The translations under genes and the position numbers were made by a program. Under the pieces are notes generated by a model. It had not been told where the DNA came from. It saw only the letters and a list, made by a program, of their open reading frames with translations, and did no database searches. Below, in pieces: positions 52,087 to 60,874 of a DNA stretch of 64,000 nucleotides (the stretch's first letter is position 1; each line of letters starts with the position of its first letter). This DNA comes from Acidobacteria bacterium Ga0077534 (GTDB taxonomy: Bacteria > Acidobacteriota > Blastocatellia > Pyrinomonadales > Pyrinomonadaceae), in assembly GCA_001464455.1 (NCBI GenBank), contig LNEI01000017.1, positions 124,001-188,000 on the forward strand. The letters run 5' to 3'.

Positions 52087-52254
52087 ATATCAGAGCCTCA
52101 ACACTTAGAGCGTATATCGCGCACCCGATTAACACATAGTTAATTTCCAATCCATACAACAACAATACCGCCTGATTTTGCCGTGCCCTTTTCCTTGGCT
52201 ATCCTTAAGAGTAGTTTTAGCCATCACTCTTGCGCCGGATCTGTAATTCACCTT

Positions 52255-53424
52255 ATGAAAAAAGACCTTCTTCAAACCTGGCGTTGGTTCGGCCCGGATG
52301 ATCCGGTTTCGCTTTCGGATGTAAAACAGACTGGAGCGCAGGGCGTGGTTACGGCTTTGCACCATGTTCCGCATGGTGAGGTTTGGACTGCAGATGAGAT
52401 CGAGAAGCGGAAGGCGGAGCTGGCCACATTTGGGCTGCCCTGGAGCGTGGTAGAGAGCCTTTCGGTGCATGAGGACATCAAGACACGGTCGGGGCGTGCG
52501 AATGAGTGGATCGAGAATTACAAGATCTCGCTTCGCAATCTCGCGGCATGTGGGCTTGAGGTAGTTACTTATAATTTTATGCCGGTCAACGACTGGACGC
52601 GGACGGACATTGCGTTTGAGCTCGAGGATGGCTCGCTGGCGTTAAATTTCGACTTGGTCGATTTCGCGATGTTCGACATTCACTTACTCGAACGTGCGGA
52701 AGCTAAAAATGATTTCGCTGATGAGATCGTCGATAAAGCTGCGACCCGTTTTCGCAACGCTACACAAGATCAGAAAGACCTCTTGATTAACACGGTTCTT
52801 TTCGGTATTCCGGGCGAAGAAAGACGTACGGTCGAGGGCATGCGGCGTGCGCTCGAACCTTACAAAGACATCGACCGCAAAGCCTTGAAAAAAAACTACG
52901 CGTATTTCCTACGCGAGATCACTCCCGTTGCCGAAGAAGTTGGAATTCGTCTCGCAGTTCATCCCGACGATCCGGCATTCGATATTCTCGGCCTGCCACG
53001 GATCGTTTCGACCGTCGAAGACCTGCGTGATATCGCCTCGTTCGCAACGTCACCGGCAAACGGGTTCTGCATCTGCTGTGGCTCGTTGTGTTCGAATCCA
53101 AAGAACGATATTCCTGCGATCCTGACCGAGGTGGGATCGCGTGTGCATTTCGTTCACTTCCGAAATATCAAGAAAGACGGCCTCGGCAACTTCCACGAGT
53201 CCGACCACCTCGACGGCGACGTCGATATGTACGCCGCGATGAAAACGGTCTTCGAAACTGCCCAAACCGTCGATCACTTCATCCCATTCCGCCCGGATCA
53301 CGGACATCAGATGATGGATGACATCGCCAAGATCACAAATCCCGGCTATTCCTGCATCGGCAGAATGCGCGGCCTGGCCGAACTGCGTGGGTTGCACCTA
53401 GGAATCTCGCGTTGTAGCAAATAA
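52255..53424 (+). CDS. uxuA: Mannonate dehydratase
   Basis: The start at 52255 removes a non-conserved extension. The 389-aa protein has the UxuA pattern: TWRWFGPDDPVSL, GVVTALHHVPHGEVW, ESLSVHEDIKTR, VTYNFMPVNDWTRTD, RLAVHPDDPAFDILGLPRI and FRPDHGHQM. It dehydrates D-mannonate to 2-keto-3-deoxygluconate in hexuronate use. It is alone; no other uronate gene is nearby. The function is well supported by motifs. Confidence 0.94.
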   Translation: MKKDLLQTWRWFGPDDPVSLSDVKQTGAQGVVTALHHVPHGEVWTADEIEKRKAELATFGLPWSVVESLSVHEDIKTRSGRANEWIENYKISLRNLAACGLEVVTYNFMPVNDWTRTDIAFELEDGSLALNFDLVDFAMFDIHLLERAEAKNDFADEIVDKAATRFRNATQDQKDLLINTVLFGIPGEERRTVEGMRRALEPYKDIDRKALKKNYAYFLREITPVAEEVGIRLAVHPDDPAFDILGLPRIVSTVEDLRDIASFATSPANGFCICCGSLCSNPKNDIPAILTEVGSRVHFVHFRNIKKDGLGNFHESDHLDGDVDMYAAMKTVFETAQTVDHFIPFRPDHGHQMMDDIAKITNPGYSCIGRMRGLAELRGLHLGISRCSK

Positions 53425-53457
53425 TTAAACTATTTTGAGAAGGCGGCAAACGATAAG

Positions 53458-54207
53458 CTACGTCATGCGTTTATCCCCGCTCCACAGATTAATAAGGATC
53501 TCGTTTATTGCGGGTACTGCGAACTGAACTTCGTGACCGGCACCTGACGCGACTGCTCGCGAAGCATTGATACGCTTGGCGACCTCATCACAAACGCCGT
53601 CAAATCCTGCACTGTGCCCTCCCGATACAACAACCTTGGGGAACGGTGCGGCCGCCAGTTCATCTAAAGGAAAGGCGGTATCCCACATCGGCCTCGCGTT
53701 ACGCACTACGGGAACTAGGGGCAACGCAGCCTCAAAGAACTCAGGAGGAAATTCATCCGGATCGCTGCCGACGGACTTAAGGAAACCGCGGACCCATTTG
53801 TCATCCGGGACGTCGCGATACCAGACGTCTCGGACCTCGTTGACGAGGGCCCGGGCGGCAGGATCTTTAGCGAGCGAAAATGCCGGCGGCTCAAGCAAGG
53901 CCAGGGACAGCGTCGCCTCTGGCCGGCGGGCCGCTGCAAACATCGCGCCCAGTCCACCATAAGAGTGGCCGACGAGATGGGCTCCATCGCCCATCAGGTC
54001 GACAATGTCATCGGCATCCCTAAGAAAATCCTCGCCGTTGGCAGCCGCACTCCGGCCATAACCTCGACGGTCGATGATCAGTAATCGAAATCCTTCATCC
54101 GCGAGCGGCCGCTGCGCTTGCCACTCCTCGACCCCAGTCGCGAGCCCGCCGTGAACAAGCAAAACTGTCTCGCCCTTCCCTAATTCTTCAACAAAAATAT
54201 CGCTCAT
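53458..54207 (-). CDS. Alpha/beta hydrolase
   Basis: The 249-aa product has the fold's oxyanion region (LLVHGGLATG), the nucleophile elbow GHSYGG, an aspartate in the DRRGYGRS loop region and a late histidine in SGAGHEV. It is a small esterase- or lipase-type enzyme, cytoplasmic (no signal peptide). The substrate is unknown. Its end converges with uxuA at about 30 bases. Confidence 0.85.
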   Translation of the reverse strand: MSDIFVEELGKGETVLLVHGGLATGVEEWQAQRPLADEGFRLLIIDRRGYGRSAAANGEDFLRDADDIVDLMGDGAHLVGHSYGGLGAMFAAARRPEATLSLALLEPPAFSLAKDPAARALVNEVRDVWYRDVPDDKWVRGFLKSVGSDPDEFPPEFFEAALPLVPVVRNARPMWDTAFPLDELAAAPFPKVVVSGGHSAGFDGVCDEVAKRINASRAVASGAGHEVQFAVPAINEILINLWSGDKRMT

Positions 54208-54306
54208 ATATTTTGCAATATACCATCTATGCTCAAGGGTTCAAGATCGACCCCAGACCGGACGGAAATAGCATGTTCGCAAGATTGAATGTTCCGCTTT
54301 TATCAG

Positions 54307-55491
54307 CTAGAAACCGGTGATCTGAGTAGGAACTTTCGCGTCTCGGCCGTAGGGCCCGCCGACCCGTGATGGAGCGACGCCCCACCACCAGACTGTGCCG
54401 TCGGATTTGACGGCGAAAGATCGGTTTCCGGCGACGTAGGCCGCCGAGACATTAGTGATCGCGGGCTTCTTTGGCGACGGATGATAGCCGCCGCTCGTAC
54501 CGATCCCGACTTGGCCCCAGCCGTCATGGCCCCAGATGCGTAGCGTGTTGTCGGCGAGGCGGACTACGATGTGGCCAGGACCTGCGACGATCGAGCGAGC
54601 GGTTGTAATGCCCGCAACTTTTTGCGGGGCCGCATTTACCGAACCGGCGGGCCCGCCGTTACCCCAGAATGAAGGGCTGCCCATCGTCGCCGATTGGTTG
54701 CTACCCCACATCCACACTGATCCGTCCGACTTAACCGCACCTGAGAAACCGAAACTCGTGGTTCCTTCGCACGCTATGGAGACGACGCCCGACAGTCCGG
54801 CGACTCGAATCGGCGTCCTCGATCGCCTCATCTGGTCGCTTGGTTCGACTCCAATTTCGCCGTTCGAATTTTTGCCCCAAGCATAGACTTCGCCTGATCG
54901 GGTCAACGCCAGCGCATGTTCACCGCCCGCCGCAACCGCTGCAACTGGCGGAAGGGCGTCAACCGTCTTCATCGCTACATCCGCCATCGACTGAGAAGCT
55001 GCTCCTTCGCCCCAGGTCACGACGGCTCCATTCGAGCGAACGGCCAAGCCATAATATCGTCCCGCATCGATCTGCACCACGTCCTTTGACAACGGAACTA
55101 CCATAGGCGTTGCCGAGCGCAGCGGATTATCCGGCGTCCGGCTCGAACCCGGCCCGCGGCCAAACTGCCCGCGGTCGTTCATGCCCCAAGCCAGCACCGT
55201 GCCATCTTCGAGCAAAGCGAAATGCATGTCGTATCCGCTTTCGATCTGCTTGACCTTGCCCGGAAAGGTGAGCTGCTGCGGTGTGGCCATTCCACGCCCG
55301 TCCATACGCATCCCGCCGTATTTTTCTTCGGTTCCGAATCCGCTGACCGAGCCGTCAGACTTCACGATATAGACAAAATCTGAGCCGCCAATATGTCGGA
55401 TCGGGCCTGACTGAGCAAAACTTGTAGGCAGAAAAACCGAGATAAGAAGGGAGGCAACGGCAACGGTCATCCAGATGATTCTTGTCTTCAT
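54307..55491 (-). CDS. Exported RCC1-repeat protein
   Basis: The start at 55491 gives a signal peptide (MKTRIIWMTVAVASLLISVF). The body has about seven RCC1-type blades with the pattern AWGMNDRGQFGRG, VTWGEGAAS, YAWGKNSNGEIG, WMWGSNQSATMG and RIWGHDGWGQVGIG. These form a beta-propeller used as a binding scaffold. No enzymatic motif is seen. The likely location is outside the inner membrane. A TTG start three codons earlier is possible. Confidence 0.8.
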   Translation of the reverse strand: MKTRIIWMTVAVASLLISVFLPTSFAQSGPIRHIGGSDFVYIVKSDGSVSGFGTEEKYGGMRMDGRGMATPQQLTFPGKVKQIESGYDMHFALLEDGTVLAWGMNDRGQFGRGPGSSRTPDNPLRSATPMVVPLSKDVVQIDAGRYYGLAVRSNGAVVTWGEGAASQSMADVAMKTVDALPPVAAVAAGGEHALALTRSGEVYAWGKNSNGEIGVEPSDQMRRSRTPIRVAGLSGVVSIACEGTTSFGFSGAVKSDGSVWMWGSNQSATMGSPSFWGNGGPAGSVNAAPQKVAGITTARSIVAGPGHIVVRLADNTLRIWGHDGWGQVGIGTSGGYHPSPKKPAITNVSAAYVAGNRSFAVKSDGTVWWWGVAPSRVGGPYGRDAKVPTQITGF

Positions 55492-55548
55492 GATTCTCAA
55501 GTTGAAGGGTTCGTTTTCGACTAGGATAGCAGGTCTTGCTTAGATTTT

Positions 55549-55935
55549 TTAAGGATTTGTCAGTATTTGCCGCCGATTCCATTCGACGATCGCTAGGCCG
55601 CCGACGTAGACGCCTTCAAGTAAAAACTGCGCGATCCCAAAGATGGGCGCACTTCCAACCAAAGTAACTGCGAACACAACACAGAAACACGCCCACGCGG
55701 CATTGGCAAAGATCAGCAAGAGTAATAATGACATCGGCCTTTGATTTCGCACGGCAAGCGAAAACGAGTAGGCTCCATAGGCCAGGTGCACAAACGCATG
55801 GCAGATCACCAATGTCGGCGACAAGCCGTTCAACGAGCTCAACCAACCGCTGAAAAGCAGGAGCCCCACCCCGGTCAGAATGGCCCCGATACAGTCAACC
55901 CATAAGATGCGCTGGATGAAAAAGGTAACGATCAC
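55549..55935 (-). CDS. Hypothetical membrane protein, 128 aa
   Basis: Four hydrophobic segments are visible (near residues 8-30, 40-60, 68-88 and 92-115). No family is recognised. It lies 57 bases upstream of the RCC1 gene on the same strand and could share its transcript. Its 5' end is divergent from the deoxyhypusine-synthase-like gene. Confidence 0.5.
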   Translation of the reverse strand: MIVTFFIQRILWVDCIGAILTGVGLLLFSGWLSSLNGLSPTLVICHAFVHLAYGAYSFSLAVRNQRPMSLLLLLIFANAAWACFCVVFAVTLVGSAPIFGIAQFLLEGVYVGGLAIVEWNRRQILTNP

Positions 55936-56021
55936 ATTATCCGCCTGATACGCAAAAACCGACCAATAATATATTATTTTCTTTCGAGCCTTTGCACATA
56001 ATTCGCGTGTAACAAATTTAT

Positions 56022-56999
56022 ATGAACGGACAAATAACAGAATTCATCAAACACCACTACCGCCATTTTAATGCCGCTGCCCTGATCGATGCGGCCGAAG
56101 GCTACAAAAAGCACCTCGATGACGGCGGAAAGATGATGATCACGCTTGCGGGAGCGATGTCGACAGCGGAGCTGGGGCTTAGCCTCGCAGAGATGATCCG
56201 TCAAGACAAGGTGCAGATCATTTCGTGTACGGGGGCGAATCTTGAGGAAGACCTTTTCAATCTCGTCGCCCACGATTTTTACGAACGCGTGCCGCATTAC
56301 CGAGATCTGACGCCAGCGGATGAGCAGGAGTTGCTGAATCGACACATGAACCGCGTGACCGACACGTGCATCCCCGAAATGGAAGCGATGCGGCGGCTGG
56401 AAAAGGCGATGGTCGATGTTTGGACTGCAGCTGACGCAGCGGGAGAGCAGTATTTTCCGCACGAATTCATGTATCAGGTGCTGAAAAACGGCTCACTTGA
56501 GGAGTATTACCAGATCGATCTCAAAGATTCGTGGATGTACGCTGCGATGGAGAAAAACCTGCCGATGGTCGTGCCGGGCTGGGAAGATTCGACGATGGGC
56601 AACATGTTCGCCGGCCACGTCATCACCGGCGACATCAAAAACGTCCACACAGTGCGCACCGGCATCGAATACATGATGTCCCTCGCCGAATGGTACACCG
56701 CAAACGCGACCGACGACTCGACCATCGGGTTCTTCCAAATAGGCGGCGGCATCGCCGGTGATTTCCCGATCTGCGTCGTCCCAATGCTTCACCAAGACCT
56801 CCAACGCGACGGCGTTCCCGTATGGGGCTATTTCTGCCAGATCTCGGACTCGACAACGTCGTATGGTTCGTACTCGGGTGCCGTGCCGAATGAGAAGATC
56901 ACGTGGGGCAAGCTCGAGGCGACTACGCCGAAATTCATCGTCGAATCCGATGCTTCGATCGTGGCTCCATTGATGTTTGCGTATATTTTGGGATGGTAG
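56022..56999 (+). CDS. Deoxyhypusine synthase-like protein
   Basis: The 325-aa product shows the DHS pattern: ITLAGAMSTAELGLSLAEMI, SCTGANLEEDLFNL, the middle region GNMFAGHVI, FFQIGGGIAGDFPI, and the catalytic lysine loop ITWGKLEA. Archaeal and eukaryotic DHS modify eIF5A with spermidine; bacteria lack eIF5A. Bacterial relatives are thought to make homospermidine or act on other polyamine substrates. The lysine and NAD-binding features are preserved, so an NAD-dependent aminobutyl transfer is likely. It is alone on its strand. Confidence 0.85.
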   Translation: MNGQITEFIKHHYRHFNAAALIDAAEGYKKHLDDGGKMMITLAGAMSTAELGLSLAEMIRQDKVQIISCTGANLEEDLFNLVAHDFYERVPHYRDLTPADEQELLNRHMNRVTDTCIPEMEAMRRLEKAMVDVWTAADAAGEQYFPHEFMYQVLKNGSLEEYYQIDLKDSWMYAAMEKNLPMVVPGWEDSTMGNMFAGHVITGDIKNVHTVRTGIEYMMSLAEWYTANATDDSTIGFFQIGGGIAGDFPICVVPMLHQDLQRDGVPVWGYFCQISDSTTSYGSYSGAVPNEKITWGKLEATTPKFIVESDASIVAPLMFAYILGW

Positions 57000-57015
57000 C
57001 CGGAGCTTTGGAAGC

Positions 57016-57762
57016 TTAATATTCGAGGGGGTTAAAATTGCGATATCTGGTATAGAGATCGTCGTCTGAGATTTTATCTCTCCGGAGCACTCGTTCTCGG
57101 CCTTCACCGTCGAAGGTGGTAACGGTTCGATAGCCGCCGAAATTCTCGACCGTTGCAAAAGTCTTGATACGGCTCCCTTCAATTCTGGCAAAATCAGTCG
57201 CCGTGCCCCCATAAACCCTCCATGAATCGATACACTTGAGCTTTTTATTGTATTCAATGTTCGGATACTCTTCCGAGTTTTCTATATGAATGAGTTTGTC
57301 CTCCTTGTTGTCGTAAATAAGCAGTGTTCTTACCTCGTTCGAACCTCGTGCTGCGGTGCCTGAAATAAAGGTGACGTCTTTCAGATCGTCGCCGGTGAAA
57401 TCAAGAAATTGCGGGTCAGCTTTTGCCAGAGCATAGTTTTCAATTTCAATAGTCTGTTTCATCTCCCATTTCTTTTCGGAAGTAAGAGAATAAAACCGGA
57501 TGATCGCGAAATTGTCTGCCCGATGCGGCCGAAGGTCGCCCAGCCTAACGATCTCGATCTCTATTTTGTTACGGCCAGGTCTTCCGATATGTGACTCATC
57601 CGAATAGAACTCAAGAATTTTCCGCGGCGCAGACGGACTCGCATCTGGGTTTGTTAAAGAAGCAGTCTTTGGAAACGCTTTTGAACTAGATGGCTGGGCG
57701 TCACTTCCGTCACTACACGAAACGACGTTAAAGAAAAGGAATGCAAGAACAAAGCTACGCAT
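57016..57762 (-). CDS. Lipoprotein of unknown function, 248 aa
   Basis: A lipobox (FNVVSC) follows a short signal peptide. The rest is a soluble domain with a repeated beta pattern (FLDFTGDDLKDVTFISGTAARG) similar to FG-GAP/XAC2610-like blades. No catalytic motif is seen. It converges with the DHS-like gene. Confidence 0.55.
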   Translation of the reverse strand: MRSFVLAFLFFNVVSCSDGSDAQPSSSKAFPKTASLTNPDASPSAPRKILEFYSDESHIGRPGRNKIEIEIVRLGDLRPHRADNFAIIRFYSLTSEKKWEMKQTIEIENYALAKADPQFLDFTGDDLKDVTFISGTAARGSNEVRTLLIYDNKEDKLIHIENSEEYPNIEYNKKLKCIDSWRVYGGTATDFARIEGSRIKTFATVENFGGYRTVTTFDGEGRERVLRRDKISDDDLYTRYRNFNPLEY

Positions 57763-57871
57763 GGCCGAATCACTACCTATAGAGATATATTAGCTTAGAC
57801 CTCATACTTTGGCGCGACCTGGAATTTCGGTTCCGCCGCAAAGATGTAAAATGTAGTGGTCGCTATCATTC

Positions 57872-59407
57872 ATGGAACACTTTGACGTTCTCATCATTGG
57901 GGCAGGTCTCTCGGGCATCGGGGCCGGGGCGCATCTGCGGATGGAGTGTCCTGAGAAGACTTTTGCGATACTTGAGGGCCGTGAGCGGAGCGGGGGGACT
58001 TGGGATCTGTTTAGGTATCCGGGTGTGCGGTCGGATTCGGATATGTTTACGCTCGGGTATCGGTTTAGGCCTTGGACGGAATCGAAGGCGATTGCTGACG
58101 GGCCTTCGATCCTCAGATATATCCGCGAAACATCGGCGGAATACGACCTTGATAAAACGATTCGCTACGGCCATCGAGTGAGGCGGGCAGAATGGTCATC
58201 CGAAGAGGCGCGATGGACGATCGAGGCGGAAACGATGGCCGTAGGAAGGATATCCTCTCAGGGCGATGGAGATTCGAAGGAAAATGCTGATCTCCCGCAA
58301 AGCCGCGAAAACGCAAAGGAGCCGCAAAGCAAAACCCTCACATTTACCTGCAATTTTCTCTACCTCTGCACCGGCTATTACGAATACGAAAGCGGGTACA
58401 CGCCGGACTGGCCGGGATTTGCTGAGTACGCTGGCACAGTTATTCATCCTCAGAAATGGCCTGAGTCACTCGACTTCGCCGGGAAGAAAGTCCTGGTCAT
58501 CGGCAGCGGGGCAACGGCTGTTACGCTTGTTCCGGCGATGGCCGAAACGGCGGAGCATGTGACAATGTTGCAGCGTTCGCCGACGTACGTCATTTCGATG
58601 CCTTCGGAGGACAAGCTCGCAAATTTCTTCCGCTCGCTGCTTCCATCGAAAGCTGGTTATGCTCTGACGCGCTGGAAAAACGTTCTGCGGCAAACGTTCT
58701 TTTACGAGCTTTCAAAAAAGAGGCCTTCGATAATGAAATGGCTCATTGCGAAGGGCGTCAGCAAAGAACTCGGTGACGAAATGGCCGAGAAACATTTCAA
58801 GCCAAGCTACAACCCGTGGAATCAGCGGCTTTGTCTCGTGCCGGACTCCGATCTGTTCGCATCTATCCGCGATGGGCGTGCTTCGGTTGTCACCGGCGAG
58901 ATCGAAACCTTTACCGAATCCGGCGTACGGCTCAAAAATGGTGACGCGATCGATGCCGACATCATCGTCACCGCGACGGGCCTCAAGCTCAAGATAATGG
59001 ACGGCCTTACACTGGTTGTCGATGGCAAAACGGTCGACCTTTCGACAAAGCTCGCGTACAAAGGAATGATGTACAATGACGTGCCAAACTTGGCACAGGC
59101 CTTCGGCTACACAAATGCCTCGTGGACGCTGAAATGCGACCTGACGAGCGAATATGTTTGTCGACTGATGAAGCACATGGACAAATTCGGGTTTACGCAA
59201 TGCGTGCCGCGGCTGAAGGATGCAAGTGTGAAGCGAGAACCGGTACTTGACTTTAATTCGGGCTATGTTTTGCGTGCCCTTGATACATTGCCCGGCCAAG
59301 GCTCGAAACAGCCGTGGCGACTGCATCAGAATTATGTGAAGGACGTTTCGTTGATCCGCTTTGGTCGCCTAGAAGACGGGACGATGGAGTTTACCGGTAG
59401 GAAATAA
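57872..59407 (+). CDS. Flavin-containing (Baeyer-Villiger type) monooxygenase
   Basis: The 511-aa protein has the N-terminal FAD fingerprint GAGLSG (10-15), the ending motif LCTGYY, a second Rossmann NADPH motif VIGSGATA and the later ATG motif (TATGLKL). Residues about 121-153 (TMAVG...EPQS) have no counterpart in the usual scheme and are rich in polar residues; their DNA contains the CGCAAAG repeat family. It probably oxygenates a ketone or a similar compound. It is followed at one base by the SDR gene, so the two form an oxidation pair. Confidence 0.85.
   Translation: MEHFDVLIIGAGLSGIGAGAHLRMECPEKTFAILEGRERSGGTWDLFRYPGVRSDSDMFTLGYRFRPWTESKAIADGPSILRYIRETSAEYDLDKTIRYGHRVRRAEWSSEEARWTIEAETMAVGRISSQGDGDSKENADLPQSRENAKEPQSKTLTFTCNFLYLCTGYYEYESGYTPDWPGFAEYAGTVIHPQKWPESLDFAGKKVLVIGSGATAVTLVPAMAETAEHVTMLQRSPTYVISMPSEDKLANFFRSLLPSKAGYALTRWKNVLRQTFFYELSKKRPSIMKWLIAKGVSKELGDEMAEKHFKPSYNPWNQRLCLVPDSDLFASIRDGRASVVTGEIETFTESGVRLKNGDAIDADIIVTATGLKLKIMDGLTLVVDGKTVDLSTKLAYKGMMYNDVPNLAQAFGYTNASWTLKCDLTSEYVCRLMKHMDKFGFTQCVPRLKDASVKREPVLDFNSGYVLRALDTLPGQGSKQPWRLHQNYVKDVSLIRFGRLEDGTMEFTGRK
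58235..58335 (+). repeat. CGCAAAG-type repeat inside the monooxygenase gene
   Basis: The segment CCCGCAAAGCCGCG and CGCAAAGGAGCCGCAAAGC (58295-58330) matches the intergenic repeat family at 37755, 40297 and 43588. It keeps the reading frame and adds about 30 residues between a beta-strand (RWTIEAE) and the next (KTLTFTC). Confidence 0.7.
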
Positions 59408-60246
59408 TGAGCTTAACAAAGGAAAGTGTGGTCGTGATAACCGGTGCGGCATCGGGCATTGGTCGTGCGATGGCTGCTAGATTCGTCAAGGAGCGAGTCG
59501 CGGGCATCGCCATCGCCGATGTAAACAAAGAACGCCTGGACGAAACCCGTAAACTCCTAGGCGAGACGACAACACTCGTAACCTCGCACATTGTCGATGT
59601 CGCCGACGCCCGTGCTATGAAAAGCTTTGCCGATGAAGTCTTCCTCGAACATGGCCGCGTTACGCACGTTATAAACAATGCGGGCGTCGCCCTCGGCGGA
59701 ACAGTCCGCGAGGTCTCGCTGGACGAGATCGAGTGGCTGATGGGCATCAATTTCTGGGGCGTAGTACACGGAACAAAGTTCTTTTTGCCTTACCTCGAAA
59801 AGGAACCTTCCGCCCACATCGTAAATATTTCCAGCATTTTCGGAGTTGTCGCCCCACCGGGACAGGCTGCGTATTGTGCAAGTAAATTCGCGGTTCGCGG
59901 ATTTACCGAAGCCCTTCGGCATGAGATGGAAGGCACAAATATCGCAGTTTCGGTCGAACACCCGGGCGGCGTTTCGACCAACATCGCCACCGACGCCCGC
60001 ATCTCGGACGGCGTGACCGCGACAAAGGAACAGATCGAAAAGAAAACCGCCCGCATGAACCGCAAGCTAGCAAATACGACCCCCGAACAAGCCGCCGATA
60101 TCATCGTTCGTGGCATTCTCGCCCGCGAGGTGCGTATCCTGGTCGGTTCCGACGCAAAGATGCTGAGTACGATCACCCGACTTTTCCCACGCAAATATCT
60201 CGCCGTGGCCAATCGGATCAGCGGTGGTGGATTGGAAGATCGATAA
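59407..60246 (+). CDS. Short-chain dehydrogenase/reductase
   Basis: The 279-aa product shows the classical SDR set: TGAASGIG (cofactor), NNAG, an active-site Ser in NISSIF and YCASK with the catalytic Tyr-Lys. The start ATG overlaps the stop of the monooxygenase gene. It likely oxidises or reduces the alcohol/ketone pair linked to that enzyme. The substrate is unknown. Confidence 0.9.
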   Translation: MSLTKESVVVITGAASGIGRAMAARFVKERVAGIAIADVNKERLDETRKLLGETTTLVTSHIVDVADARAMKSFADEVFLEHGRVTHVINNAGVALGGTVREVSLDEIEWLMGINFWGVVHGTKFFLPYLEKEPSAHIVNISSIFGVVAPPGQAAYCASKFAVRGFTEALRHEMEGTNIAVSVEHPGGVSTNIATDARISDGVTATKEQIEKKTARMNRKLANTTPEQAADIIVRGILAREVRILVGSDAKMLSTITRLFPRKYLAVANRISGGGLEDR

Positions 60247-60591
60247 CTATGTAAATCGGATTCGGGTTTCGGTAGCAGTAACGAACGTTTGTTCTAGTTT
60301 TTCCGAATGATCTCGCAATATTGTTTCGAGAACCGCTATCTTCATTGCTGAACGCTCGTCTGAAAGCCTCATAAATACTATGCCGCGATGAGATCGATGT
60401 TCGCGAAAAATCATTTCGCCGAAATCTTTATCATTTGTAATAAGGATCCAGTTTTCGGAATATGCCTTGTCAAGGATCTCGTCATCGGTCGCCCCCTTCC
60501 ACTCGTCAAAAACTGAAAAGACATCGTGACCGCGAGTTCGAAGCCATTTAGCGACTGCTGGCCCGGCACATTCGTCGACCAAAAAACGCAC
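60247..60591 (-). CDS. DUF5615 PIN-like toxin
   Basis: The 114-aa protein starts with GTG at 60591. The pattern FLVDECAGPAVAKWLR, VFSVFDEW, ILDKAYSENWILITNDKDFGEM matches the DUF5615 (Mut7-C/PIN-like) family, with Asp residues at the metal positions (VDE, TNDKDF). Such proteins form toxin-antitoxin pairs with DUF433. It follows the DUF433 gene by one base. A ribonuclease activity is likely. Confidence 0.85.
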   Translation of the reverse strand: MRFLVDECAGPAVAKWLRTRGHDVFSVFDEWKGATDDEILDKAYSENWILITNDKDFGEMIFREHRSHRGIVFMRLSDERSAMKIAVLETILRDHSEKLEQTFVTATETRIRFT

Positions 60592-60592
60592 G

Positions 60593-60841
60593 TTATGCTG
60601 TCTCCAGAACCAAGGGCATGAAATGGGTTCGACTTAACGATTCGCCGGCGAAAAGCAGACATGCTTTGACGTCGTCGGGAGTTAACCCATCGTATTCTTC
60701 CAGAATGTCGCTGATCGTCGCACCGTGAGCAAGTAGATTTAAGATAAACTCTACCGATAAGCGAGTGCCGCGAATCACGGGTTTACCCGCCAACACTTTG
60801 GGATTGAGCGTTATTCTCTTGAGTAATTCGTTATCGTTCAT
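60593..60841 (-). CDS. DUF433 antitoxin
   Basis: The 82-aa product has the DUF433 pattern ITLNPKVLAGKPVIRGTRLSVEFILNLLAHGATISDILEEY, a helix-turn-helix-like domain. The family is the antitoxin partner of DUF5615. It is the first gene of the pair, and its stop lies one base before the toxin start. It probably regulates its own promoter, located before the divergent hldD gene. Confidence 0.88.
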   Translation of the reverse strand: MNDNELLKRITLNPKVLAGKPVIRGTRLSVEFILNLLAHGATISDILEEYDGLTPDDVKACLLFAGESLSRTHFMPLVLETA

Positions 60842-60874
60842 ACTGGCGGTATTATATTCGAATATAGATTTGAT

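Noticed and set aside
56493-57257. 254-aa minus-strand frame opposite the DHS-like gene
   Set aside because: Antisense to a well supported enzyme and rich in Arg and His without a pattern.
37755-58335. CRISPR array from the recurring CGCAAAG motifs
   Set aside because: Copies are palindromic, far apart and irregular, without equal-length spacers or cas genes.
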